From Christiangramia portivictoriae DSM 23547 (GTDB lineage: Bacteria > Bacteroidota > Bacteroidia > Flavobacteriales > Flavobacteriaceae), in the NCBI RefSeq assembly GCF_000423045.1, contig NZ_AUHF01000001.1, positions 124,001 to 188,000 of the forward strand: a stretch of 64,000 nt of DNA. Direction: 5' to 3'. This document shows positions 1-9,455 of the stretch, in pieces (the stretch's first letter is position 1; each line of letters opens with the position of its first letter). Below the pieces are notes generated by a model. That model did not search any database, had not been told where the DNA came from, and saw only the letters and a program-made list of their open reading frames with translations. The position numbers were made by a program, and so were the translations under genes.

Positions 1-286
1 TGATGACAATCTCAAAATTAGGATAATTCAAATTGAGCAGCGAACGCACATTTTCGGTCACGTTCGTTTCTTCGTTAAAGGCGGGTGCTAAAATGGAAAC
101 TGAAGGCAGGTCTGAACTTTGCAACAACGGGGTTTCCGTTTGGAAACGAATTCTTCTTTTATAATCGCGAATTTCCAGGAAGGAGAAAATGGCCGCAAGT
201 GTATACCCCAGACAAATGACGATTCCAAAAATTAAAAATAGCCAGTTGGCTATTTCTACTATTTGATATAATTCCAATTCAGCAAT
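1..286 (-). CDS. Glycosyltransferase family 2, N-terminal part (cut by window edge)
   Basis: Only about the first 95 residues are inside the window. A hydrophobic segment (about residues 14-35) is followed by a basic linker and then SVSILAPAFNEE (about 62-73), the usual start of a GT2 nucleotide-sugar domain. It is therefore probably a membrane-anchored, processive-type sugar transferase. No ATG is available: an in-frame TGA lies just upstream, leaving TTG at 277 or ATT at 286; a GGGGG run sits shortly before the ATT. It follows the HEAT-repeat gene by about 26 nt on the same strand, so the two are probably co-transcribed and the enzyme may be an output of the phosphorelay. The substrate cannot be read from this fragment. 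Confidence 0.75.
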   Translation of the reverse strand, partial: MAELELYQIVEIANWLFLIFGIVICLGYTLAAIFSFLEIRDYKRRIRFQTETPLLQSSDLPSVSILAPAFNEETNVTENVRSLLNLNYPNFEIVI

Positions 287-311
287 GTTTGTGCCCCCGT
301 TCGTTCAAAAA

Positions 312-1325
312 CTAAATATATAATTTTTTAGATTCTTTCCGCAGGCTATTGGCCAAATTGAAGTGTAAAACCCGGTTTTTATAGTCGGTTTCCGGAATTA
401 ACCCCACCAGATTCTGAAAATCTCCTAAACTGTACTTTCTCTTCAGGTTTCTGAGAATATGGCTTCGAACCGAGGCTTTTTCCGAAGGCAGTTTTTGTTC
501 AATACGTTCACTCAGTTCCGGATATTCCAGTTTTGAAAGGCTTTCAATAGCAGCAATGCGCAGTTCTTCACGCTCGCTCTCCAAAAACGGAAGAATTTCC
601 CCAATGCTTTCGAACTGGTTATATTCCGCAATCATTTTTAAGGCAAAAATTTGTACACTTTCCAGTGGATGCTCGAGGTATTCCCCAAATTCCGGAATAA
701 CGCCCGTATACTGAGTATCCATACAGTCTTTGATATAGATCTGTTCAAATACGCTCAATGGCTTGTCTACCTGATGAAGAAAGGATATTGGGTTTTCCTG
801 CGCCATATTAATGAGGTAAAAGATAGCCTGCTGCCTGATCTCTTTCCTGGTTGAATTGGTGTGTTTCACTACGTGCTCACGCATTTCCTCCAGTTTCAAT
901 TCGGAAGAAATGTAGATCGATTGTGCCACATCGTACCACAATTTACTTTGCAATTTATGCTGAACGTATTTCTGAAGTCGCCAGGCGTAAAAGAGTTTTC
1001 TCAGTAATTCCAGGCTTTCCCCCTTGAAATTATCCACGAACTCCATGATCACCTGCACGGCAGTTCGCAGCTGCAGATTGTTCTGTGGCTGGTGAGCTTC
1101 TATTGCTTGTTCATCATTGGGGTTTTCAAAAAGATACCGCATCATAAAATCTGACAGGATCTCCCGCCGCTTCTGAATTTTACGGTTTTCTCTCAGCTTC
1201 CGATATCGCATATAAAGGATCGTTCCCACCAGCAGTAATGACACCAGGGAAAAGAACACTGAGAAAAATAAATTCACGTGCAGGATCAGTTCGCCGTTGG
1301 AAACGGTTTTAATATAGTCATTCAA
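312..1325 (-). CDS. Membrane-anchored HEAT-repeat-like protein
   Basis: A protein of 337 residues. One strong transmembrane helix at about residues 17-40 is followed by a basic stretch, then an all-helical cytoplasmic region. Helical pairs such as RKEIRQQAIFYLINMAQ, PLESVQIFALKMIAEY and EREELRIAAIESLSKLEY have the spacing and the Asp/Arg-Ala-Leu pattern of HEAT/armadillo repeats. Such repeats usually form scaffolds for protein contacts; there is no catalytic motif. The gene lies 30 nt downstream of a stand-alone receiver and directly upstream of a GT2 gene. I infer that it may couple the receiver to the glycosyltransferase at the inner membrane, but the sequence does not prove this. Confidence 0.75.
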   Translation of the reverse strand: MNDYIKTVSNGELILHVNLFFSVFFSLVSLLLVGTILYMRYRKLRENRKIQKRREILSDFMMRYLFENPNDEQAIEAHQPQNNLQLRTAVQVIMEFVDNFKGESLELLRKLFYAWRLQKYVQHKLQSKLWYDVAQSIYISSELKLEEMREHVVKHTNSTRKEIRQQAIFYLINMAQENPISFLHQVDKPLSVFEQIYIKDCMDTQYTGVIPEFGEYLEHPLESVQIFALKMIAEYNQFESIGEILPFLESEREELRIAAIESLSKLEYPELSERIEQKLPSEKASVRSHILRNLKRKYSLGDFQNLVGLIPETDYKNRVLHFNLANSLRKESKKLYI

Positions 1326-1355
1326 AAGCAGGTTATTTTTAGTTTGGGGCTATCC

Positions 1356-1721
1356 TTAATCTGCGTTTCTTAAAGATCTTTTTACTCTCAAAGAAAGTTC
1401 ATTTGGGTTAAAGGGTTTCGTTATAAAATCTTCCACTCCCAGATTAAAGGCATCCATGATAATATTCTCCTGTTTCGAAGTGGATAGCACAATAATGGGA
1501 AGGTCGGGGTCTTTTTGCTTTGCCTGTTCGATCAGCTGTATGCCATTTACGAACGGCAACATCAAATCTGTAAGCAACAAATCTATCTCGTTATTCTCCA
1601 TCAATTCCACTCCCTGACGGCCATCCTGTGCTACCAGCACTTCATAGCCTTCCTGCCGAAGCTTGAATTCAAGAGATTTCACGATCATCGGGTTGTCTTC
1701 TACCACCAATATTCTTTTCAT
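1356..1721 (-). CDS. Single-domain response regulator (CheY-like)
   Basis: At 121 residues it is a complete receiver domain without an output domain. The acidic pocket (ED at 8-9), the phospho-acceptor Asp52 in LLLTDLMLP, the Ser/Thr at about 80-81 and Lys102 in ITKPF are all present. The start ATG is 6 nt after the stop of the Hpt gene, so the two are translationally close. It is probably the terminal acceptor of the phosphorelay formed with the hybrid kinase and the Hpt protein, and may act by protein contact on the neighbouring HEAT protein. Confidence 0.92.
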   Translation of the reverse strand: MKRILVVEDNPMIVKSLEFKLRQEGYEVLVAQDGRQGVELMENNEIDLLLTDLMLPFVNGIQLIEQAKQKDPDLPIIVLSTSKQENIIMDAFNLGVEDFITKPFNPNELSLRVKRSLRNAD

Positions 1722-1727
1722 AGTTTT

Positions 1728-2423
1728 TCATAAATGACTCCCTAATTGGGAGGTGATGGTTTCATAGATCCTCCTGAGTTCTGAAAGTTGAAAAGGAATA
1801 TTTTCCTGCTGCCGATGGTAAGTCAACGCATCACAGATCGCCGGAGCTTCCTGATTTTCCAGCATTTCGTAGGAAGGTTTTATCGCATGCGCGATTCCAC
1901 CTACTTTTTCAAAATCTCCACTTTCAAACGCCTTTTCTGCCTCGTCGAGGTTCTTTTTCACTGAGTCTATAAAGATCTGTAAAGACTGCAATATAAACTC
2001 CTGGTTATTATCTGAAACCTTTTTAAGATAATTTAAAGAATAATCTTTTGGTTGGCTGGTTTGCTGTAATTGTTTGAGCAGCTCCTGAAAATCGGTATTT
2101 TGAAGATCATCGTCGAGCAGGGTAAAACTTCCCTGTTGCTCGGGCAATCGATCTTCGTCCCCCGTAAACCGATACAGATACAAAGGCACACCAAGGCTTA
2201 GTTCCTGATGGATAAAAGAAACGGTATCCTCTGTACTTACAGGTGCCACCGGATGTTCGATAAGAATAGCTGAAACCTCGTTCATTTGCAGGAACTGGAT
2301 TGCTTCTACACTATTGGAAAGCTGTAAATACTGCACGTTATTTTTTTGCAGTTTATCGACTAATTCATTGTTCTCGTCAGCCGAACTTATATATAGCAAT
2401 GAAACTGGTAATTCGTTATTCAT
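1728..2423 (-). CDS. Hpt-domain protein with degenerate receiver-like N-terminus
   Basis: A protein of 231 residues. The first ~110 look like a receiver fold (LLYISSADENNELVDKL, then ILIEHP where the phospho-Asp should be) but lack the phospho-acceptor, so this part is likely a pseudo-receiver. The C-terminal ~100 residues are an Hpt four-helix bundle; IAHAIKPSYEML (about 176-187) holds the candidate phospho-His in place of the common AHxLKGSS. It lies between the hybrid kinase and the single-domain regulator and would pass phosphate from the kinase's receivers to that regulator. The Pro after the Hpt Lys is unusual. Confidence 0.8.
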   Translation of the reverse strand: MNNELPVSLLYISSADENNELVDKLQKNNVQYLQLSNSVEAIQFLQMNEVSAILIEHPVAPVSTEDTVSFIHQELSLGVPLYLYRFTGDEDRLPEQQGSFTLLDDDLQNTDFQELLKQLQQTSQPKDYSLNYLKKVSDNNQEFILQSLQIFIDSVKKNLDEAEKAFESGDFEKVGGIAHAIKPSYEMLENQEAPAICDALTYHRQQENIPFQLSELRRIYETITSQLGSHL

Positions 2424-2582
2424 AGATCATCAAACAAACAGTATGAACCATAAAAATAAGCAATTTCCTCACCGAACCGGAAATTCTTCCAGGTTTTTCC
2501 GTGTGAAAATCAGCTGCAAATAAATAAATTCCAAATAGAAATCAGCTGAAAAACACTGATTTTCAAGGTGGATTATTGCTTC

Positions 2583-5500
2583 TTACGGCCTTTCCTTAAT
2601 TAAAAATTTAAATATTACTTCTTTGACATCCTCAAGAACGACGGGCTTTGTAAGGTAATCGTCCATCCCGTGGGCTAGATATTTCTCGCGCTCATTCTTC
2701 AGGGCGCGTGCGGTAAGCGCAATGATCGGAGTGTGAGAATTTTCTTTCTCAATATTACGGATTTCTTCCGTAGCCTCCAGTCCGCTCAGAACGGGCATCT
2801 GTATATCCATAAAGATCAGGTCCAGTTTATTTTCCCGAAATTTCTCGATGGCTTCCTCCCCGTCTTCCGCAGAAATTATCACCGCGTTCGGCACTACTTT
2901 TTGAATGATAGTATTGGCCAGGAAACGGTTTACCGGGTTATCTTCCACGATCATGATCCTGAATTCTTCGGTGGTATTCTTAAATGTCTCTTCCGGAATC
3001 ACCGCTTTGACATTTAGAGGCTCTTCAATATTTTCGATCAGTTCATATAACTGCGCGATCTGGATAGGTTTGGTCACATTAAAAGTCACATCCAGCTCCT
3101 TGCAGGATTTCTGGATCATCTCATCTTCCGTAGAACTATGCAAGAGGATCACGGGAAGCTTATCGGCATCCAGCTGATGTTTGTTCCTGATTTGTTCAAT
3201 CAGGCCAATTCCGGTGAGATACGGCATATTGAAATCGACGATGGCCAGATCAAAATCCTCGTTTTCCTTCAGTTTGTTCAGCGCATCAATTCCATTTGGG
3301 CTCAAAACGGTCTCAATTTTATTCACTGCGAGCATTTGCTTCAGAATTTCCCTATAATTATCATTGTCATCCACAATCAGCACTTTGCGAATATCTTTAA
3401 TAGGTCGTGTCTCAAAATTGATTTCCTGTTCGGTCCTGAGTTTCACATGGAAATAAAATGTACTGCCCTGGCCTAGGACACTGGAAACATTCAGTTTGCT
3501 ATCCATCAAATTCAGGAGTCGGTTACTTATGGTCAGGCCAAGGCCACTTCCACCATATTTTCGGGTTGTTGAAGCATCTTCCTGGTCAAAGGCATTGAAG
3601 ATCTTGTCCAGGTTTTTCCGGGCGATTCCAATTCCAGTGTCCCGAATTTCAAATTTAAAGACCACTTCATCCTCATCATAATCGAGATTGGTAGACAGTA
3701 CACTTAGCGAAACCTCTCCCTCGTGGGTGAATTTCACCGCATTTCCGAGCAAATTGATCAGGATCTGCCGCAAGCGAACGGCATCTACATACACGTATCG
3801 CCTGATGTTTGGCGAAATCTGCAACAACACCTCCAGGCCTTTCTGGTGCGCCTGGTGCTTGATCATATCTACGGTTTGCCCGCAAAGCTGGATCAGATCG
3901 GTTCGTTCCTCGCTCAGCTCAAGTTTTCCGGCTTCGATCTTTGAGAAATCCAGGACATCATTGATCAAGTCCATCAAAGTATTTGCGGAATTATAAACGG
4001 TCTGCATATATTTTTCTTGAGAAGAATTAAGATTACTTTGCATTAGTAAATCAGTGAAGCCAACAATTCCATTTAATGGTGTTCGAATTTCATGGCTCAT
4101 ATTTGCCAGGAATTCAGATTTTGCCTTATTTGCAGCTTCCGCTTTCTTTCGCGCTTCCCGTAGAGAATATTCCATTTTCTTTAAATCGGTAATATCAATG
4201 GCCACTCCTAAAAATCCGGTGATGATATCTTTATGATTTTTGATGGGCGTAATGGCCAGTTTTACCGGAAATGTTGAACCATCTTTCCTTTTATATGTCC
4301 ACTCTGCATCATAAAACCGTTCTCGTTGGTCATCGCGTTCTTTGATCTCTTCTTCGGTATGAATGGTGAGAACGTTCATTTTTCCTATAACCTCTTCCGC
4401 AGCATAACCTAAAAGATTTTCTGCTCCTTTGTTGAACTTTTGTATCACGCCGTCCAGATCGGTTTCCATGATCGACACTTTGGTCGTGGCGTCCATCAAC
4501 CCCTGAAATTCATCCAAACTCTTCTGAAGCGCCCTTTCCGAAAGTATTCTTTTGGTAAGATCAGCGATTTGCCTTATAAGATACAAAGGTTTGCCCTCGT
4601 CATCTACGATTACCGAAACATACAGCATACCATAGATGATCCTACCCGACTGATGAATAAAACGCTTTTCTACACTATATGTCTCAATCTCGAGATTGAT
4701 CAATGCCTGCAAATGCTCTGAATCTTTTTTCAGGTCTTTAGGATGCGTTAGTTCACTGGAACGTCTATTCACGAACTCTTCCTTCGTGTAGCCAAACATG
4801 TTGGCCAGGTTCTGGTTCACCATCAGCCATTCGCCCTCCATGCTTACTACGCCCATCCCGTTTGGCGAGTATTCAAAAGCGCTCATGAAGCGTTTGGAAT
4901 TTTCATTGGCCTTCATCTGCAACTGCATGCGCTCGGTAATATCTTCTACCTGGCTAATGATCAGGTCTTCCATCCCAGCTTCCCCTTTCACGATGGAAGT
5001 CGTTAGCCTGCACCAGATCTCCTCACCGGTAATTTTGAAGAATCTGGCTTCCATCTGGTAATTTTCGATCTCCCCATTCACCAGTTTTTGGCGATATCTC
5101 ACCGCTTCCTTGAGGTAATTAGGATGGATCAGGTCTTTAAAGGTGAGGTTCAAAGCATCATTCAGCTCTGCTTCTTTGAAACCGAATATTTTCAAACTCG
5201 CCGGATTTGCCAGGATCAAATGACCTTCTATATGCACCAGGATAATTCCCAGTGATGAATTCTGAAAGATCTTTTCAAACCGTTCCCGGGTTGTCTTATA
5301 CTGAAGTTCAGCTATTTTCTGGCGATTGATATCCTGAAACGCACCATACAAACGCACGCATTTTCCTTCCTGAAATTCGGGCTTTCCCATGGCACGGACC
5401 CAGATCTCCCTACCTTTAGCCGTTACCAGAAGTAATTCAGCATCCCAGGATTTCCCGTTTTCAATAGCTTCCTGTACCAGCCCAGAAATCTTGTCCCGGC

Positions 5501-6098
5501 TCCAGCCTTCTTTGTAGAAATAGATCCCCTTTTCCAGATCGGGCACAAAATCGGCCGGAACCTCGTGGATCTCCTTGGTCATCCGGGTCCAGGATAGCTT
5601 CGCGTTCACCAGGTCCAGTTCCCAGCCCCCCACTCGGGCCAGCTCATTGGTTTCATTGAAAATCTTGATCAGGTTTTGAAATGATCCTTTTTTATCGCCC
5701 GGATTCAGTTTTGCTTCGTATCGTTGAAAACGGTATAAAATACCAGGTTCGTTATTTAGCAATATTTTTTTTACTAAAATTTTCAAAAGAAGTCCCTCTC
5801 CGTCTTCCTTTACAAAACGTCGTTTAAGTTCTAAATCACTTTTTTCGGTTTCGGAAATTACCTCTTCAATTATGGAATGAATGGTATCTTGCAGATTAGC
5901 CCAGCTTTCCGAATTATCCTTATTTGTATAACCCATAAAGTTCCAGAAAGAATTACTTAACCAAAGTTTTGAGTCATTTACCGAAGGTTGAATCCAGATC
6001 CCACAAATAGGCAGGGAAGTAATTTCTTTTAAAAGCTCAGAATTTTCCGAAATAATTTGATGAAAATGAGCATCTGATAATAATTCTATTTTAGGCAT
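2583..6098 (-). CDS. Hybrid sensor histidine kinase with five PAS-like domains and two receivers
   Basis: A protein of 1171 residues without an obvious signal peptide or transmembrane helix, so probably cytoplasmic. Five PAS/PAC-like modules fill about residues 30-650 (for example NSFWNFMGY near 50, GGWELDL near 157, ANPASLKIFGF near 298, VNQNLANMFGY near 430, FNKGAENLLGY near 555). Then follow HisKA (FLANMSHEIRTPLNGIVGF, His about 668), HATPase_c (N-box near 788, DTGIGIA near 823, GGSGLGL near 850), receiver 1 (VLIVDDND near 905, Asp near 953) and receiver 2 (IMIVEDNP near 1047, Asp near 1097 in LIFMDIQMP). With an Hpt protein and a lone receiver just downstream, this is a multi-step phosphorelay. 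The input signal is unknown; none of the PAS domains shows a recognizable cofactor motif. Confidence 0.95.
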   Translation of the reverse strand: MPKIELLSDAHFHQIISENSELLKEITSLPICGIWIQPSVNDSKLWLSNSFWNFMGYTNKDNSESWANLQDTIHSIIEEVISETEKSDLELKRRFVKEDGEGLLLKILVKKILLNNEPGILYRFQRYEAKLNPGDKKGSFQNLIKIFNETNELARVGGWELDLVNAKLSWTRMTKEIHEVPADFVPDLEKGIYFYKEGWSRDKISGLVQEAIENGKSWDAELLLVTAKGREIWVRAMGKPEFQEGKCVRLYGAFQDINRQKIAELQYKTTRERFEKIFQNSSLGIILVHIEGHLILANPASLKIFGFKEAELNDALNLTFKDLIHPNYLKEAVRYRQKLVNGEIENYQMEARFFKITGEEIWCRLTTSIVKGEAGMEDLIISQVEDITERMQLQMKANENSKRFMSAFEYSPNGMGVVSMEGEWLMVNQNLANMFGYTKEEFVNRRSSELTHPKDLKKDSEHLQALINLEIETYSVEKRFIHQSGRIIYGMLYVSVIVDDEGKPLYLIRQIADLTKRILSERALQKSLDEFQGLMDATTKVSIMETDLDGVIQKFNKGAENLLGYAAEEVIGKMNVLTIHTEEEIKERDDQRERFYDAEWTYKRKDGSTFPVKLAITPIKNHKDIITGFLGVAIDITDLKKMEYSLREARKKAEAANKAKSEFLANMSHEIRTPLNGIVGFTDLLMQSNLNSSQEKYMQTVYNSANTLMDLINDVLDFSKIEAGKLELSEERTDLIQLCGQTVDMIKHQAHQKGLEVLLQISPNIRRYVYVDAVRLRQILINLLGNAVKFTHEGEVSLSVLSTNLDYDEDEVVFKFEIRDTGIGIARKNLDKIFNAFDQEDASTTRKYGGSGLGLTISNRLLNLMDSKLNVSSVLGQGSTFYFHVKLRTEQEINFETRPIKDIRKVLIVDDNDNYREILKQMLAVNKIETVLSPNGIDALNKLKENEDFDLAIVDFNMPYLTGIGLIEQIRNKHQLDADKLPVILLHSSTEDEMIQKSCKELDVTFNVTKPIQIAQLYELIENIEEPLNVKAVIPEETFKNTTEEFRIMIVEDNPVNRFLANTIIQKVVPNAVIISAEDGEEAIEKFRENKLDLIFMDIQMPVLSGLEATEEIRNIEKENSHTPIIALTARALKNEREKYLAHGMDDYLTKPVVLEDVKEVIFKFLIKERP

Positions 6099-6324
6099 GA
6101 TTTGGAAGCAATTAATGAAAGGCCAGATTTATATAAAAAAACAAAAAAAATATAATATCTGGGAAAAATATGGTTTATTCAGAATTACCACAGGAAAATT
6201 TTGAATAATATGGTAGGCTTTAATTATTCTGCAAGGACACTTCTATTAATAGTAAGAATTAAGAATTTGCTTACTTAAAAATGTTCCGCTCTTACACAAT
6301 TTATCGAACTAGCTTTTAAACCTA

Positions 6325-6975
6325 TTAATTTTTACAAAGGGTTTCGGAGGAATTAACAGTCTGTACATACCATAATTTTTTAAAATCTGAATGCACCTCC
6401 GATGCTTTAGAGCAGTCTGTTTCGCTATTAGGTATATCATCTGCCAAAGCTGGAGCATCTGAAACACTCTCAAAATCTTTTTCAAGGCATTGTATCGTCT
6501 TGCCATTCAGAAAATACAGGCGCGATTGAGTAATCTTGTCTTTAATTCGAGGTTTACCGCCGGATTGTCCATCGAAAGTCCAGTCGAGCCGATCCAAAAA
6601 CACAAAAAATGGTTCCTTATTATATAAGTAAAACCAGTCGGTCGCTTCATGGTGAGAATATTCATTGTATCGATGCTCAATGAGCACAGGCTTCTCATTT
6701 TTCGAGTAAAAAGTAACTTTTCCAGAACGTTCATTAAAGCAATTGTAATTAAAAGAAATGGTATCGAGTTCGCCAATTTTCCGCGCGGTTTCAATTTCTG
6801 AATAACGTGATTTGATGCTCGCCAGATCTTTTGGGGGCGTGGTGGCACTAACAGAAATTTCTTTGGTCACTTTTTTAGAATTTAGGTCTATTTCATGAGT
6901 TTTCTCGGTTTGTTGCTTGCAGGAGAACAGCAAAAGCAGGTTCAGCAACAAAAAAATGATTTTTTCAATACGCAT
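6325..6975 (-). CDS. Lipoprotein of unknown function
   Basis: A protein of 216 residues. The N-terminus is a lipoprotein signal with lipobox LFSC and the acylated Cys near residue 19. The next residues are KQQTEK, not strongly acidic, so surface export is not predicted. The mature part has no family I recognize; motifs such as LDRLDWTFDGQ and YNEYSHHEATDWFYLY suggest a small beta-rich fold. About 100 nt separate it from the upstream lipoprotein gene. A 226-nt AT-rich gap with no clear gene separates it from the hybrid kinase. Confidence 0.7.
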   Translation of the reverse strand: MRIEKIIFLLLNLLLLFSCKQQTEKTHEIDLNSKKVTKEISVSATTPPKDLASIKSRYSEIETARKIGELDTISFNYNCFNERSGKVTFYSKNEKPVLIEHRYNEYSHHEATDWFYLYNKEPFFVFLDRLDWTFDGQSGGKPRIKDKITQSRLYFLNGKTIQCLEKDFESVSDAPALADDIPNSETDCSKASEVHSDFKKLWYVQTVNSSETLCKN

Positions 6976-7076
6976 TTTAAAGAGTTTGAGAGCTTTGAAA
7001 GTACATATTAAATACTCGGCAGAGGTATGATTTTTACCTGTTTAACCTTTTCTTGGCCGGTCATGAGTTTTTCTAT

Positions 7077-7754
7077 TCATTCTAGAAACTGCTCGATAGG
7101 GATCAATTCCATATCGCGTGAATCTTCGATCAATTGCCCGAGTATTCTCAGGTGTCCCTGCCCGTAGATCACCATTATGCGATCGTCTTCGGAAATAGCC
7201 AATTTTTGAATTTTCAGGTAGATCTTGAGATTTGCTTTATACCATTCTCCCACAATTTCAGTCCCAATGCTATTTTCTTCATTCCCAATCTGGGTGGCGA
7301 GCAAATAGCCAAAATGATTTTTAGCGATCGCTTCTTCTGTATTTAAATACTGGAGCGCTGCCGTCAGCGATTTTTCTGCGAGGATACGGTCATAATTTTG
7401 AGCTAGTTCCCTGGCGTTCCTTATTATGGAATCCACGAGCTGCTGCTGGTCATTTTGAATGGCAAATTCCATAGCCGACTCAAAGTCAAAATTCACGGGG
7501 GCATAAGCCAGATAAAGCTTTTCATGGCCCAGATCTTTCGCCAGCCGAAACGCCAGCTGATCGGTTTCTTCCTGGCTAACGGTGTTGTTTTTGGAAACGA
7601 AATGCAGCATTCCTAGGATGGCAACAGATGCTTTAGTAGTGGTTTTTTCCGCTTTTTCCGAATTTTTAGTGGTTCTTTCAACAGGCCGGTGACAGCCCAT
7701 GTTCAGCAGCAAAAACAACAGGAAAATAGGAAGTTTAGAAAGGAAAGATTTCAT
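7077..7754 (-). CDS. DUF5694-like lipoprotein, apparently internally shortened
   Basis: A protein of 225 residues with lipobox LNMGC (Cys about 21). VAILGMLHF (about 44-52) and DDRIMVIYGQGHLRILGQLI (about 193-212) match the start and end signatures of the DUF5694/TraB-like family as I know it. In that family a stretch of roughly 50 residues normally lies between LHF and the QLAFRLAKxLGH motif, containing the acidic EVxxKLxxxxPxKIAVE segment. Here LHF is followed within 20 residues by DQLAFRLAKDLGHEKLY, so that segment appears deleted while the reading frame is kept. The family has no firmly assigned function. The shortened form may be inactive. Confidence 0.65.
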   Translation of the reverse strand: MKSFLSKLPIFLLFLLLNMGCHRPVERTTKNSEKAEKTTTKASVAILGMLHFVSKNNTVSQEETDQLAFRLAKDLGHEKLYLAYAPVNFDFESAMEFAIQNDQQQLVDSIIRNARELAQNYDRILAEKSLTAALQYLNTEEAIAKNHFGYLLATQIGNEENSIGTEIVGEWYKANLKIYLKIQKLAISEDDRIMVIYGQGHLRILGQLIEDSRDMELIPIEQFLE

Positions 7755-8050
7755 TGTAAAGGAATAGGAAAGTGGTTTCCGCCTGAAGTTAACCTATTTC
7801 TTTGAAATTCGCGTTAGCCTATATTCAGTTTCTAATTGCCTGGCCGTGTAGCGATATTTCCTTTTGAAAGCTGCAGGAATAAATGGTATTTTCATAACCC
7901 ACGTCTTCATATTATAAATAATTAAATTAGATTTTAGCAAGTCAAAATAACATGCGTTTCTGGCGCTATTGAAAAACTCAATATAATAATCTATTTATCG
8001 TAAAAATAAGTGAGACCACCAGCTAGATATTTAATTCACTAGAAATTAAT

Positions 8051-9268
8051 CTATACCAAAGCCAGTTGTTTATGATATTTATCCAGAATATTGGTAGGCA
8101 ATGAATCCAAATAAATCTGGGTAGTATTTAATTTAGAATGTCCCAACATTGAAGAAATAACATGTAATGGAATATCTTTTAACATTGCATGAGTAGCAAA
8201 GCTATGTCTAGAAACATAAGAAGTAAGATATTCCTTTATTCCGCACTGTTTAGCAATACGTCTTAATCCTTTATTATATCGATTTCTTGCTTCTTGAACC
8301 TGTTTATATTGTTTAATTAATATTTCTGTATTGAGAATAGGCAGTATAAAATCGTCATAATCCTTATCTACTATATAAAAATCTAGAATTTCCTTTAATT
8401 GATCAGTAATAAGAATATTATAATTTTTGGATGTCTTCTTTCTTTGAAATTTAATTCTATCACCAACAATATTTTTCTTCTTTAAAAAAGCCATATCTAT
8501 GAAGGACATTCCAAAAAGTAAATAGGATATAAGGAAATAATTTTTGTAATGAAAAGGCCATGAACCTTTATCAGTTTTGTAGTGTAATAATTTTAATACA
8601 CTTTCATATTGAATTGCTCGTTTAGAAGTGGGGGTTGTTTTAATTTGATAATTTTGAAATGGATATGCTTCTTTCTCTATTAATCTATCTTTAATAGCTT
8701 TATTATAGATAGACCTAAGCGTTCTTAAATACGAAGCAAGTCCATTTAAAGAGTTGTTGTTGGATAAATGAAATGTTTCAAAATTTACGAGAAATTCATA
8801 ATTGATATCATTGAATTTTAGATCCTTTTTCTTGGTGTACGACCTTAATCTGGTTAATAATCCTCTGTATGATTTTGCGCTTCCTAGCCGATTTGCCTTG
8901 ATTAAATCCTCAACTAATTTGTCACCATATTCTAAAAAGGAATCAAATTTTCTCCTGTTGCTAATTCTATCTTTGACCTGATTAATTGAAAGAAATCTTA
9001 ATTCATTTTTTAATTCTAGAATATTAATAATATTTCTTGCCTTTCCTACTTGTTCATAAAGAAATTGATTCAGTAGGTTTACCTCAGATTTTCGGCCATA
9101 ATTTGCCCTGACTTTCTTATTTTTATCATCCCAGAAGTGTAGTGGAATAGATTTTCCGGTGGAGATTGAAGTCGTTTTTTGAAAATGGCAGAGCCTGATA
9201 ATTATTGTAAAGGTTTGATCCTTTTTAATGCGTCTTTTATCGATTGTTAAATTGGCACTGGTCTGCAT
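8051..9268 (-). CDS. Tyrosine recombinase (Bacteroidota-type integrase)
   Basis: A protein of 405 residues with the usual order: arm-binding N-terminus (ending near FWDDKNKKVRA), SAM-like core-binding domain (about 105-205), and catalytic domain (about 215-405). Arg354 sits in SYVSRHSFATHAM, His377 in MLGHSK and the nucleophile Tyr386 in TTQIYLDS. A Tyr (351) stands where the box-II His often is, which is common in this group. The position of catalytic Arg I (in many relatives FYxRGMSFVDMA) reads YLLFGMSFIDMA, with Phe near 252. It is known that IntDOT of CTnDOT also lacks Arg I, so this alone does not make it inactive. It points away from a tRNA 3' fragment 190 nt upstream and probably catalysed insertion there. 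The gene looks more AT-rich than its neighbours, in line with a mobile origin. Confidence 0.92.
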   Translation of the reverse strand: MQTSANLTIDKRRIKKDQTFTIIIRLCHFQKTTSISTGKSIPLHFWDDKNKKVRANYGRKSEVNLLNQFLYEQVGKARNIINILELKNELRFLSINQVKDRISNRRKFDSFLEYGDKLVEDLIKANRLGSAKSYRGLLTRLRSYTKKKDLKFNDINYEFLVNFETFHLSNNNSLNGLASYLRTLRSIYNKAIKDRLIEKEAYPFQNYQIKTTPTSKRAIQYESVLKLLHYKTDKGSWPFHYKNYFLISYLLFGMSFIDMAFLKKKNIVGDRIKFQRKKTSKNYNILITDQLKEILDFYIVDKDYDDFILPILNTEILIKQYKQVQEARNRYNKGLRRIAKQCGIKEYLTSYVSRHSFATHAMLKDIPLHVISSMLGHSKLNTTQIYLDSLPTNILDKYHKQLALV

Positions 9269-9455
9269 CCTGAAACTTTGGAAATTGAATTAATAATTTA
9301 AGCAAATTGAATAAATATTTGAATAAAAATCACACGTAATTCACACTTATTTGTTTGATTTTAAATGAAATCATTTGAACACAAATAAAATGTAAACACT
9401 TGTAAATCATTAAATTAAGTGATTTTTTATTGAGAAAAAATGTTAAAATCGAATT

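Noticed and set aside
7794-7910. 38-codon minus-strand frame (MKTWVMKIPFIPAAFKRKYRY...) between the DUF5694-like gene and the integrase
   Set aside because: Short, basic, with no recognizable family or promoter. Could be a remnant; not supported as a gene. The rest of 7755-8050 shows nothing else.
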